A stretch of DNA of 64,000 bases from Hymenobacter sp. GOD-10R (GTDB lineage Bacteria > Bacteroidota > Bacteroidia > Cytophagales > Hymenobacteraceae), in assembly GCF_035609205.1 (NCBI RefSeq), contig NZ_CP141184.1, positions 3,908,501-3,972,500 on the forward strand, read 5' to 3'. Shown one piece after another: positions 55,314 through 64,000 of this stretch (position 1 is the first letter of the stretch; every line of letters begins with the position of its first letter). The notes under the pieces are model-generated. The model saw only the letters and a list, made by a program, of their open reading frames with translations. It ran no database searches and was not told where the DNA came from. Made by a program: the position numbers and the translations under genes.

Positions 55314-58300
55314 ATGAAGCCATCTAGCGCTGAAGTCCCAGGTTTGTACCGTTCAGAATTTGAACATGACTCCTGCGGAACCGGATTTATCACCACAATC
55401 AATGGGCATCGCTCCCATCAGATTATTAGTGATGCTCTCACGATTTTGGAAAATATGGAACACCGTGGTGCTTGCGGCTGCGATTCCGATTCCGGCGATG
55501 GGGCAGGCATCCTACTCCAGGTACCGCACGAGTTCTTCTTGGAAGAGTGTTTGGCGCTGAACATGCGCCTGCCCGAGCCCGGCTGTTATGGCGTAGGCAT
55601 GGTCTTCATGCCAAAGAAGATTGCCGCTAAAGCAGAGTGCCGCGCCATTATCAGCCAAGCGGCTGAAAAGCTAGGTCTGCCCCTGCTGGGCTACCGCAAA
55701 GTGCCCGTAAACCCCAATGGCATCGGCGAGACGGCACTGGCAGCAGAGCCCGATATGGAACAGGTATTTTTTGCCCGTCCCAATCATATCCGCACGCCGG
55801 AGGATTTCGAGCGCAAACTGTATGTGTTGCGTCGCTTTATCACCAAAACGGTGAATGCTACGTCCGACAAGCAGGTGGCCGATAGCTTCTACTTCACGTC
55901 GCTTTCGTGCCGGGTTATTATCTACAAGGGACAACTAACGACCTTCCAGGTTCGCAACTATTTCCCTGATCTGTCGGACGAGCGTGTGACGTCGGCCTTC
56001 GGCATGATTCACTCACGCTTCTCTACCAATACGTTCCCGTCGTGGAAGCTAGCCCAGCCGTTCCGTATGCTGGCTCACAACGGCGAGATTAATACGCTCA
56101 CAGGCAACCTCAACTGGTTTTATGCCGGCTTGCGCTCTTATGCGTCGCCCTACTTCTCGAAAGAGGAGATGGACATGCTGCTCCCAGTGATTGATACCAA
56201 TCAATCAGATTCGGCCTGCCTCGATAACATCATTGAAGTGCTACTGCACTCGGGCCGTTCGTTGCCCCACGTAATGATGATGCTAGTGCCAGAAGCTTGG
56301 GATGGCAACGAGCAGATGGATCCGCTTAAGAAAGCCTTCTATGAGTTCCATGCTACCTTCATGGAACCGTGGGACGGCCCGGCGGCTCTTACCTTTACCG
56401 ACGGCAAAATCATTGGCTCGATGCTAGACCGCAATGGTCTGCGTCCGCTGCGCTATGTGGTGACCAACGATGGCCGCGTGCTGGTAGCGTCCGAAGCTGG
56501 TGTGCTCACCATCGACGAGAAGACCGTTGTAGAGAAAGGTCGTTTACAGCCCGGCAAGATGTTCCTAGTAGACACTGCTGCCGGCAAGATCATCACCGAC
56601 CAAGAAATTAAGACGGAGCTAGCTACCCGGCAGCCTTATGGCCAATGGCTAGAAAACTATAAGATTCGCTTGGAGGAGCTTCCGGAGCCCCGCGTGGCCT
56701 TCACAGAGCTAGCTAGCGAGTCGGTGTTCCGTTATCATAAGGTATTCGGCTACAGCCGCGAAGATATCGAAACCATCATCAAGCCAATGGCGCTTGATGG
56801 CAAAGAGCCCATTGGCTCCATGGGTACCGATGTACCGCTGGCCATCCTCTCCGATCGTCCTCAGCACTTATCTAGCTATTTCAAGCAATTCTTTGCACAG
56901 GTAACGAACCCTCCTATCGACCCCATCCGGGAGCGTTTGGTGATGAGCTTGGCGACATTTATTGGCAACAATGGCAACATCTTGGACGAGGACAAGATGC
57001 ACTGCCACTGCGTCGCTCTGCGCCAGCCTATCCTGACGAACTTAGAACTTGAGAAGCTTCGCAGTATTGACACGGGCATGTTCAATGCCAAGACACTGCA
57101 AACCTATTTCAAGGCCGATGGCAAGCCGGGCTCTTTGAAGAGCGGCTTAGATCGTTTGTGCCGCTATGCAGAAGATGCGGTGGAAGACGGGTTTGAGGTT
57201 CTTATCCTCTCCGACCGTGCTGTCGACTCGGGCCACGCTCCTATTCCATCGTTGCTCGCCGTATCAGCGGTCCACCACCATCTCATCAAGAAAGGCTACC
57301 GGGGCTCTGTTGGCTTGGTAGTCGAAGCAGGTGATGTGTGGGAAGTGCATCACTTCGCCTGCTTGCTAGCTTTTGGCGCTACTGCCATCAATCCGTACCT
57401 AGCTCTTGCTAGCTTGTACACGATGAAGAGCCAAGGCAAGCTGGAAACTTCGCTCGACATCAAGCAGCTCAATAAGAACTACATCAAAGCGGTATGCGAT
57501 GGGTTGCTGAAGATCTTCTCGAAAATGGGAATTTCGACGCTTCAGTCGTATCACGGCTCTCAAATCTTCGAGATCCTAGGTATCCAGCAGGATGTGGTTG
57601 ACCGCTACTTCACCGGCGCGGTTACTCGCATCGGCGGCCTCGACTTGGACAGCATTGCGCGCGAAACGCTCTATAAGCACAACAACGGCTTCAGCGACAG
57701 CGATTCGGAGCAGCACTTGCTACCAGAAGGTGGTGTATATCAGTGGAAGCGCCGTGGCGAAGCCCACTTGTTCAATCCGCAGACGGTGCACTTGCTACAA
57801 AACGCAACGCGCACCGGCAATTACGAGGTGTACAAGAACTACGCAGCTTTGATCAATGAGCAAGGCAGCAAGATGTTCACCATCCGTGGTCTGCTAGACT
57901 TTGCGCATCACCGTGAGCGTATTTCCCTAGACGAAGTTGAGCCAGCGGAAAGCATCATGAAGCGCTTTGCAACGGGTGCCATGTCGTTCGGCTCTATCTC
58001 GCACGAAGCCCACAGCACCCTAGCTATTGCCATGAACCGCATCGGCGGCAAGAGCAATACGGGTGAGGGTGGCGAAGATCCGCTACGCTATGAGAAGATG
58101 GCTAACGGCGACTCCATGCGTTCAGCCATCAAACAGATTGCGTCTGCTCGTTTTGGCGTTACGGCTCACTATCTCACCAATGCCGACGAGCTTCAGATCA
58201 AGATGGCGCAGGGCGCTAAGCCTGGTGAAGGGGGCCAGTTGCCCGGCCATAAGGTTGACGAGTGGATTGCTAAAGTACGCCACTCTACTCCTGGCGTGGG

Positions 58301-59840
58301 CTTGATTTCGCCACCGCCTCACCACGATATCTATTCTATCGAAGACCTAGCTCAGCTGATCTTTGACCTGAAGAATGCTAACCGCGCTGCCCGCATCAAC
58401 GTGAAGCTGGTTTCGAAGGCTGGTGTAGGAACCATTGCGGCAGGCGTGGCCAAAGCTCACGCCGACGTAATCCTGATTGCAGGTTACGATGGTGGCACGG
58501 GTGCTTCGCCTATTAGTTCGATCAAGCATGCAGGTTTGCCCTGGGAGCTAGGTCTCGCTGAGGCGCACCAAACGCTTGTGCGGAACAAACTCCGCAGCCG
58601 TGTGGTCCTGCAAACTGACGGTCAGCTCAAAACGGGTCGTGACTTAGCTATTGCGGCGCTGTTAGGTGCCGAAGAGTGGGGTGTAGCAACAGCAGCACTC
58701 GTAGCAGGCGGCTGCATCATGATGCGCAAGTGCCACCTGAATACCTGCCCAGTTGGCGTTGCAACCCAAGATCCTGAGCTGCGCAAGCTGTTCAGCGGTC
58801 AGCCCGAGCACATCGTGAACCTGTTCCGCTTCCTGGCTGAAGAGTTGCGCGAAATCATGGCTGACCTAGGTTTCCGTACCGTTAACGAGATGGTAGGTCG
58901 CACACAGTTCCTCAAGATGAAGGATGGCCTCGACCACTGGAAAGCCCGTCAGTTGGACCTCTCTGGTCTGCTGGCTCCTGTCTCGAATCCTTCTGGTGCT
59001 ACTCTATATAATAGCGAAGCGCAAGATCACGGCATTGACGCGGTACTCGACTGGGAATTGCTGGCGAAAGCCGGACCAGCTCTTGACGAGAAAACGCCGG
59101 TATTTGCTTCTTTCAAGGTTAAAAATACCGACCGTACCTTGGGCACGTTGCTCTCCAATGAGGTAACAAAACTTTACCACGGTGCTGGTTTGCCCGATAA
59201 TACCATCAACTTCAAGTTCTACGGATCAGCAGGCCAGAGCTTTGGTGCTTTTGCCGCGAAGGGCTTGTCTTTTGAGCTAGAAGGTGAGGCGAACGACTAT
59301 GTTGGCAAAGGCCTGTCGGGTGCTGAGCTAGCTATCTATCCGGCCGCTGAAAGTCAGTTTGTGCCCGAAGCGAATATTATTATTGGCAACGTGGCGCTGT
59401 ATGGCGCTACTTCTGGTGAGCTGTATGTGCGCGGTCAGGCCGGCGAACGATTTGCCGTACGTAACTCGGGTGCAGTGGCTGTAGTGGAAGGCGTTGGTGA
59501 CCACGGCTGCGAATACATGACAGGTGGTCGCGCTCTTATTCTAGGCAAAACAGGCCGCAACTTCGCGGCAGGCATGAGCGGCGGTATTGCCTGGGTATAT
59601 GACCCCGATGGCACATTCCCAGACAACTGCAACCCCGAAATGGTAGAGCTGGAGGGCCTAGACTCGGAGGACGAAGCCTATATCCAGAAGCTGTTGCACA
59701 AGCACCGGCGCCTCACGCAAAGCCGCCTGGCCGACGATCTGCTCAATAATTGGGCAACAGAAGCCAGCAAGTTTGTAAAAGTCTTTCCGTCGGAGTATAA
59801 AAAGGTTGTTCAACAAGCACAATATCAAGCCGCTCGCTAA
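55314..59840 (+). CDS. gltB: glutamate synthase large subunit
   Basis: GltB makes two glutamates from glutamine and 2-oxoglutarate with electrons passed from GltD. The 1508 residues are full length. The N-terminal class II amidotransferase has its catalytic cysteine at position 21 (FEHDSCGTGF), so a 20-residue propeptide must be removed. The central domain (about 450-780) and the FMN synthase domain (about 800-1200) follow. The 3Fe-4S ligands are C1134, C1140 and C1145 (GGCIMMRKCHLNTCPVG), and the GXGXG beta-helix domain ends the protein. gltD follows 3 nt later, so they are translated together. Confidence 0.97.
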   Translation: MKPSSAEVPGLYRSEFEHDSCGTGFITTINGHRSHQIISDALTILENMEHRGACGCDSDSGDGAGILLQVPHEFFLEECLALNMRLPEPGCYGVGMVFMPKKIAAKAECRAIISQAAEKLGLPLLGYRKVPVNPNGIGETALAAEPDMEQVFFARPNHIRTPEDFERKLYVLRRFITKTVNATSDKQVADSFYFTSLSCRVIIYKGQLTTFQVRNYFPDLSDERVTSAFGMIHSRFSTNTFPSWKLAQPFRMLAHNGEINTLTGNLNWFYAGLRSYASPYFSKEEMDMLLPVIDTNQSDSACLDNIIEVLLHSGRSLPHVMMMLVPEAWDGNEQMDPLKKAFYEFHATFMEPWDGPAALTFTDGKIIGSMLDRNGLRPLRYVVTNDGRVLVASEAGVLTIDEKTVVEKGRLQPGKMFLVDTAAGKIITDQEIKTELATRQPYGQWLENYKIRLEELPEPRVAFTELASESVFRYHKVFGYSREDIETIIKPMALDGKEPIGSMGTDVPLAILSDRPQHLSSYFKQFFAQVTNPPIDPIRERLVMSLATFIGNNGNILDEDKMHCHCVALRQPILTNLELEKLRSIDTGMFNAKTLQTYFKADGKPGSLKSGLDRLCRYAEDAVEDGFEVLILSDRAVDSGHAPIPSLLAVSAVHHHLIKKGYRGSVGLVVEAGDVWEVHHFACLLAFGATAINPYLALASLYTMKSQGKLETSLDIKQLNKNYIKAVCDGLLKIFSKMGISTLQSYHGSQIFEILGIQQDVVDRYFTGAVTRIGGLDLDSIARETLYKHNNGFSDSDSEQHLLPEGGVYQWKRRGEAHLFNPQTVHLLQNATRTGNYEVYKNYAALINEQGSKMFTIRGLLDFAHHRERISLDEVEPAESIMKRFATGAMSFGSISHEAHSTLAIAMNRIGGKSNTGEGGEDPLRYEKMANGDSMRSAIKQIASARFGVTAHYLTNADELQIKMAQGAKPGEGGQLPGHKVDEWIAKVRHSTPGVGLISPPPHHDIYSIEDLAQLIFDLKNANRAARINVKLVSKAGVGTIAAGVAKAHADVILIAGYDGGTGASPISSIKHAGLPWELGLAEAHQTLVRNKLRSRVVLQTDGQLKTGRDLAIAALLGAEEWGVATAALVAGGCIMMRKCHLNTCPVGVATQDPELRKLFSGQPEHIVNLFRFLAEELREIMADLGFRTVNEMVGRTQFLKMKDGLDHWKARQLDLSGLLAPVSNPSGATLYNSEAQDHGIDAVLDWELLAKAGPALDEKTPVFASFKVKNTDRTLGTLLSNEVTKLYHGAGLPDNTINFKFYGSAGQSFGAFAAKGLSFELEGEANDYVGKGLSGAELAIYPAAESQFVPEANIIIGNVALYGATSGELYVRGQAGERFAVRNSGAVAVVEGVGDHGCEYMTGGRALILGKTGRNFAAGMSGGIAWVYDPDGTFPDNCNPEMVELEGLDSEDEAYIQKLLHKHRRLTQSRLADDLLNNWATEASKFVKVFPSEYKKVVQQAQYQAAR

Positions 59841-59843
59841 GTC

Positions 59844-61313
59844 ATGGGAAAAGTAACAGGATTCAAAGAGTTCGACCGGGAGCTACCCATTAAGCTGCCA
59901 GTTGTGGAGCGCGTGAACAACTATCACGAGTTCGTAGGTAAATATTCTGCGCCAGAGCTCAACCATCAGGCGGCCCGCTGTATGAACTGCGGCATCCCGT
60001 TCTGTCATTCGGGCTGCCCACTTGGCAACATTATTCCGGAGTTCAACGATGCAGTTTATAAGGAGCAGTGGGAAGAGGCTTACAGCATCCTTTCTTCCAC
60101 CAACAATTTCCCTGAGTTTACAGGTCGTATTTGCCCAGCTCCCTGTGAAGCGTCTTGTGTCTTAGGTATCAATAGGCCACCGGTCGCTATCGAAGAAATT
60201 GAGAAGCATATCATTGAAATTGCGTATAGCAAAGGGTACATAAAAGCGGCTCCTCCCCTGCTGCGCTCTGGTAAAACGGTGGCCGTTATTGGCTCTGGTC
60301 CTGCGGGTCTAGCTACGGCAGCACAGTTAAACAAGGCAGGGCACAGTGTTACTGTTTTTGAGCGCGATGACGTGCCCGGCGGCTTGCTGCGCTACGGAAT
60401 TCCTGATTTCAAGCTTGAGAAATGGGTTGTTGAGCGCCGTGTTCAGATTATGCAGGAGGAAGGCATCATCTTCCAATGCGGTGTAGAAATCGGCAAAGAC
60501 CTCCCCGCTTCCACACTACTCCGCGACTTCGACGCGGTGGTGCTAGCCGGTGGCTCCACCATCCCACGTGACCTGAAAATTCCGGGCCGAGAGCTAAAGG
60601 GTATTTACTTTGCTATGGATTTCCTAAAGCAACAGAACAAGCGCGTTAGCGAGCGAGAGATTACGCAAGAGCCCATCTTAACCACTGGCCACGATGTAGT
60701 TGTTATCGGCGGTGGCGACACAGGCTCCGACTGCGTAGGTACTTCCAACCGCCAGAAGGCAGCTAGCGTTCGGCAGTTTGAAGTGATGTTCCAGCCACCA
60801 AAGGAGCGGACTCAACACATGCCCTGGCCAACGTACCCGATGGTCCTTAAAACGACTAGCTCTCACGAAGAAGGCTGTGAGCGTTTTTGGGGAGTCAATA
60901 CAAAAGCGTTTATCGGCGATGAAGATGGCAACTTAAAAGCGTTGCGTGTATCAGATGTCTCTTGGGAAACAGACTTGATGGGCCGACCAAGTAAGTTCTC
61001 TGAAGTAGAAGGCTCCGAGCGGGAAATTCCTTGCCAGCGAGTATTTCTCGCTATGGGCTTTCTGCATCCACAACGTCAGGGCTTGTTAGAGCAGCTAGGT
61101 GTAGAGTTGGACGAGCGAGGCAACGTAAAAGCCCGTGAAGGCTCTTTCCAAACAAGCGTACAGAAAGTATTTACTGCTGGCGATATGCGCCGCGGTCAAT
61201 CTCTAGTTGTATGGGCTATTTCTGAGGGCCGGGAAGCTGCTCGTAGAATAGATTTGTTCCTCACTGGTAAAACCTCCCTGCCTAGCAAAGATGCCGTAAG
61301 CATGTTCGCATAG
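59844..61313 (+). CDS. gltD: glutamate synthase small subunit
   Basis: GltD oxidises NAD(P)H and passes electrons to GltB. Its N-terminal Fe-S cysteines are CMNCGIPFCHSGCPLG near residue 48 and CPAPCEASCVLGI near 97. FAD binding is at VIGSGPAGLATAA near 150 and NAD(P) binding at VVIGGGDTGSDCVGTS near 288. The C-terminus has KVFTAGDMRRGQSLVVWAI, the second FAD segment. At 489 residues it is full length. It sits immediately after gltB and ends right before a large perfect hairpin. Confidence 0.97.
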   Translation: MGKVTGFKEFDRELPIKLPVVERVNNYHEFVGKYSAPELNHQAARCMNCGIPFCHSGCPLGNIIPEFNDAVYKEQWEEAYSILSSTNNFPEFTGRICPAPCEASCVLGINRPPVAIEEIEKHIIEIAYSKGYIKAAPPLLRSGKTVAVIGSGPAGLATAAQLNKAGHSVTVFERDDVPGGLLRYGIPDFKLEKWVVERRVQIMQEEGIIFQCGVEIGKDLPASTLLRDFDAVVLAGGSTIPRDLKIPGRELKGIYFAMDFLKQQNKRVSEREITQEPILTTGHDVVVIGGGDTGSDCVGTSNRQKAASVRQFEVMFQPPKERTQHMPWPTYPMVLKTTSSHEEGCERFWGVNTKAFIGDEDGNLKALRVSDVSWETDLMGRPSKFSEVEGSEREIPCQRVFLAMGFLHPQRQGLLEQLGVELDERGNVKAREGSFQTSVQKVFTAGDMRRGQSLVVWAISEGREAARRIDLFLTGKTSLPSKDAVSMFA

Positions 61314-61314
61314 A

Positions 61315-61390
61315 GTACAGCTTATGCCGAACGTAAAAAAGCCTCGTTGTACTTACAACGAGGCTTTTTTACGTTCGGCATAAGCTGTAC
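61315..61390. terminator. perfect 36-bp inverted repeat after gltD
   Basis: The arms 61315-61350 and 61355-61390 are exact complements around an ACTT loop. The stem contains A6 and T6 runs, so the core is a bidirectional terminator extended outward by about 16 more pairs. It starts 2 nt after the gltD stop. Confidence 0.92.
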
Positions 61391-61721
61391 TTCTAGTTAA
61401 TATCTCATCTCACTCAATTGTCAAGCGCTTGCTATAACTAGTGTCTACGTGAAAGAACTAGTCATGCCAAATTAGTTTGGCGCGACTGTAGCTCATTGCT
61501 TCTGCTATTATGCTACAAGAGAAGGCGCGACTCTTATATAGTAATTAGTCTGGCTTACTAATTTTTAACTAGCATGTTTTCCATCTTACTTTTCCAATTA
61601 GGCTCTACCTAGTCAACTTAAGTAAATGTGCATAAGTGGCTTGAGCCTGTTGCCTATCCAATTATCACCTTCCGTTAACTACAAAGCGTACTTTATGGCG
61701 CTTTTCCCCGTTTTGATCTAC
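61391..61721. other. AT-rich intergenic region before the MORN-repeat gene
   Basis: About 330 nt with no gene and no exact TAnnTTTG element. A frame open from 61626 runs in phase into the MORN gene, but its 32 extra residues precede a clear signal peptide and are unlikely to be translated. Confidence 0.5.
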
Positions 61722-63131
61722 ATGAAACGTTTGTTCTTGCTGCTCTCACTTGTTTGCTGTGCTTCTTCTATTACCCACGCGCAGAAGTTGCGTCGCTTCG
61801 TCACATACCGAGACTCCACAAATACTAGCATCCGTGAAGTTTACTCAGCAATAGTAGGTGCTGACACAGTAATGGAAGGATCATACAAACGTTTTTATAG
61901 ATCTGGCAAAATCGAATCCCAGACCCGTTACGCTGGCGGCAAACGAGACAGTGCATATGTAGAGTATCATCCGAGCGGTCAACGCCGTCTAGAAGTCACC
62001 TACCGACAAGGAATTCGACAGGGACCGTTCAAAACCTACTATGAGACAGGGAAAGTAGCGCAGGAAGGTACCTACGAGAATGACCAGCCTACTGGCATCT
62101 TGCGGACTTATCATCCCAATGGCGAAGTAAAATTAGAAACTACTCTCACCAATGGTCAACCGGCTGGTGCAGTCCGAGAATTGTATCCGTCTGGCAAACC
62201 TAGAGTTGAAATCACTTATCAAAATGGCCAAGCAAACGGCCCAGTGAAAACCTTCTACCCTAATGGACAACTCCAAAGTGAAGCTACTTATCGGGGCGGT
62301 CTATTGGCGGGCGCTTACAAAACATACTATGATAATGGTCAAGTTGAGACTGAGATTCTAGCCGATAAAGCTGGCCGCGGTAGCTATCATAGCTATTACC
62401 CGTCTGGTAAGCTTCGCACTGAGGGGAATTACGTAGCTGCCGCTCTAACAGGTCGTAGTATAACAAACCCTTTAGCTGATGATCTTACAAAACGTGCTAC
62501 GTCTCTGGCAGGTGGCACCAGCAACCTAGATGGTCCTGCCAAAGCCTATTATGAAAGCGGAACTATTCGCAGTAAGATGACATACCGTAATGGCACGCTT
62601 ACTGGTCAGGCCCAAGATTTCTTTGAGTCAGGAAAAATCGAGCGTGAGACAGACTATGCAAATCAGGCACGCGACCGTAAAGTCACGTCGTATTTTCCCG
62701 AAGGAGGAGTTCATCAAGAACAGCAATTCAAAAACAACCTACCCGTTGGTATCTGGCGTACTTTTTACCCTGCTACTAAACAAGTGCAAAGTCAGGAGAC
62801 CTACGTAGCAGGTAAACTGTCAGGAGAAAAACTCACTTATTATCCTAATGGAACTATACAAACTCGTCTTTCCTATGAAAATGGCCGTCCAGTAGGCCTT
62901 GGACAAGAGTATTATGTATCAGGAAAAATCAAGGCGGAAACCACTTACGTAAAAGGCATCAAGCTAGGCCCTTTTAAGCAATTTAGAGAGGATGGCACTG
63001 CAGAAGTAACAGGTGCCTACCGTAACAATAAGGAAACTGGAGTGTGGACGTACTTCGGTCTAGATGGAAAAACCATCAGCCAAAAAAAGACATTCAGAAA
63101 TGGCCAAACTGTCCCATCTGGGCTCAAGTAA
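61722..63131 (+). CDS. exported MORN-repeat (YwqK-like) protein
   Basis: This 469-residue protein begins with signal peptide MKRLFLLLSLVCCASSITHAQ. The rest is about a dozen repeats of roughly 22-24 residues with the pattern YYPNGxxxxExxYxNGxxxGxxK, the MORN_2 or YwqK type (PF07661). Examples are TYYETGKVAQEGTYENDQPTG and TFYPNGQLQSEATYRGGLLAG. Databases often name these toxin-antitoxin YwqK family antitoxin because a Bacillus relative is linked to an YeeF-type toxin. No toxin is seen here. A cell-surface or periplasmic binding role is likely, but function is unknown. Confidence 0.9.
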   Translation: MKRLFLLLSLVCCASSITHAQKLRRFVTYRDSTNTSIREVYSAIVGADTVMEGSYKRFYRSGKIESQTRYAGGKRDSAYVEYHPSGQRRLEVTYRQGIRQGPFKTYYETGKVAQEGTYENDQPTGILRTYHPNGEVKLETTLTNGQPAGAVRELYPSGKPRVEITYQNGQANGPVKTFYPNGQLQSEATYRGGLLAGAYKTYYDNGQVETEILADKAGRGSYHSYYPSGKLRTEGNYVAAALTGRSITNPLADDLTKRATSLAGGTSNLDGPAKAYYESGTIRSKMTYRNGTLTGQAQDFFESGKIERETDYANQARDRKVTSYFPEGGVHQEQQFKNNLPVGIWRTFYPATKQVQSQETYVAGKLSGEKLTYYPNGTIQTRLSYENGRPVGLGQEYYVSGKIKAETTYVKGIKLGPFKQFREDGTAEVTGAYRNNKETGVWTYFGLDGKTISQKKTFRNGQTVPSGLK

Positions 63132-63184
63132 AGCTTTAATAGTACTTCACTGGAGTAGATTCACAAAAAATGTAGAGACACTTC

Positions 63185-63214
63185 TTGCAATCTTAAATGC
63201 GTTTACTACTTTTG
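63185..63214 (+). promoter_or_regulatory. rRNA operon promoter P1
   Basis: TTG (63185-63187), a 19-nt spacer and TACTTTTG (63207-63214) match the Bacteroidota -33/-7 consensus exactly. It is the most upstream of three before the 16S gene. Confidence 0.8.
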
Positions 63215-63283
63215 CACCCCGTTCATGAGCAATCGGCTCTCAGAGGAAACGTAAGAGCAACTTTGAAAAAATTCTTGTAGTGC

Positions 63284-63315
63284 TTGCGAAAGACTAACAT
63301 CATTTTGTATCTTTG
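63284..63315 (+). promoter_or_regulatory. rRNA operon promoter P2
   Basis: TTG (63284-63286), a 21-nt spacer and TATCTTTG (63308-63315). The -7 is an exact TAnnTTTG. Confidence 0.75.
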
Positions 63316-63388
63316 CAGCCCGTTTCAGCTGGAAGCGGTTATAGTACTCCGGTTAACGTAGCGGAGTAAAAAAAAGTTAAGCGGGCAG

Positions 63389-63419
63389 TTGGTTCAACGA
63401 AAAACGCTTCGTACCTTTG
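63389..63419 (+). promoter_or_regulatory. rRNA operon promoter P3
   Basis: TTG (63389-63391), a 20-nt spacer and TACCTTTG (63412-63419). This is the closest to the 16S gene, about 216 nt upstream. Confidence 0.8.
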
Positions 63420-63486
63420 CCCTCCCAAACGGAAAAGAGCTTTGCTGCTCGCTTCTGCACCGGCGCACCGATTGGGCGCGCCGCCC

Positions 63487-63495
63487 GTTCTTTGA
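63487..63495 (+). promoter_or_regulatory. boxA-like antitermination site in the rRNA leader
   Basis: GTTCTTTGA resembles the rRNA antitermination boxA (TGCTCTTTA in Escherichia coli). It lies in the leader between P3 and the 16S gene, and similar GTTCTTTGA words are common in Bacteroidota rRNA leaders. Confidence 0.45.
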
Positions 63496-63634
63496 GTGAT
63501 TGGAAAAGACAAACAGGTAAGGCTGCCCGCCTAGGCAACTAGGTCGGTAGCAAGCGCTTGGCAGCTCCTGACTCTACAACGAGTTGGGTGGCACAAGACA
63601 TCGGCCCTGCTTCGGCAGGTGCTAAGAGTATTAT

Positions 63635-64000
<366 letters not shown>

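Overview
The window is chromosomal DNA from a member of the Bacteroidota, most likely Hymenobacter or a close relative (Cytophagales, Hymenobacteraceae). The evidence is: the first ~365 nt of a 16S rRNA gene at the right edge; exact copies of the Bacteroidota -7 promoter element TAnnTTTG before several genes; a type IX secretion (T9SS) C-terminal sorting domain; and families typical of the phylum (DUF3109, DUF4290, DUF4846, GH172/DUF2961). I see no prophage, insertion sequence, integrase or CRISPR array. The region reads as core chromosome with some accessory genes.

Layout. 0-9 kb is housekeeping: pepA, pdxA, an orphan HigA-like regulator, then a lipid/translation cluster (DUF177, rpmF, plsX, fabH, efp, accB, accC) that makes phospholipid and fatty-acid precursors. 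9-16 kb holds a DUF3109 gene, a family 4 glycosyltransferase, a PcrA/UvrD helicase, DUF4290 and murA. 16-26 kb is a leftward chemosensory operon: a 1454-residue soluble receptor with about 21 HAMP-like units, then cheW, cheY, cheB, cheA and a cheC-like phosphatase, followed by a ureohydrolase. No cheR lies in the cluster. 26.6-35 kb holds topA, DUF4846, a sirtuin, and a 1248-residue outer-membrane protein joining a degenerate phosphoesterase, a HipA/FAM20-like region and a BamA-type barrel.

35-41 kb holds convergent polyphosphate genes (ppx/gppA and ppk1), ridA and gyrB. 41-48.4 kb is a leftward group of secreted carbohydrate genes (T9SS cargo, GH172, GH2, twin-arginine Gfo/Idh/MocA oxidoreductase). 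48.5-51 kb holds a lone response regulator and an OmpA-family protein. Next come three leftward tRNA genes (Arg, Pro, Ser), a two-gene Bat-like pair (von Willebrand A plus TPR), a thiolase, gltB-gltD, a MORN-repeat protein, and an rRNA operon that begins with three tandem promoters.

The strongest signals to follow up are: the highly iterated palindrome ACCTAGGT (about 20 exact copies by eye, about 1 expected); the poly-HAMP receptor, whose 92-residue double-HAMP repeats resemble fungal Nik1-type osmosensor kinases but feed a chemotaxis signalling domain; and the three-part outer-membrane protein, in which both enzyme-like parts appear to lack key residues. All identifications come from reading the sequence and from memory of protein families. 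No database search was run.
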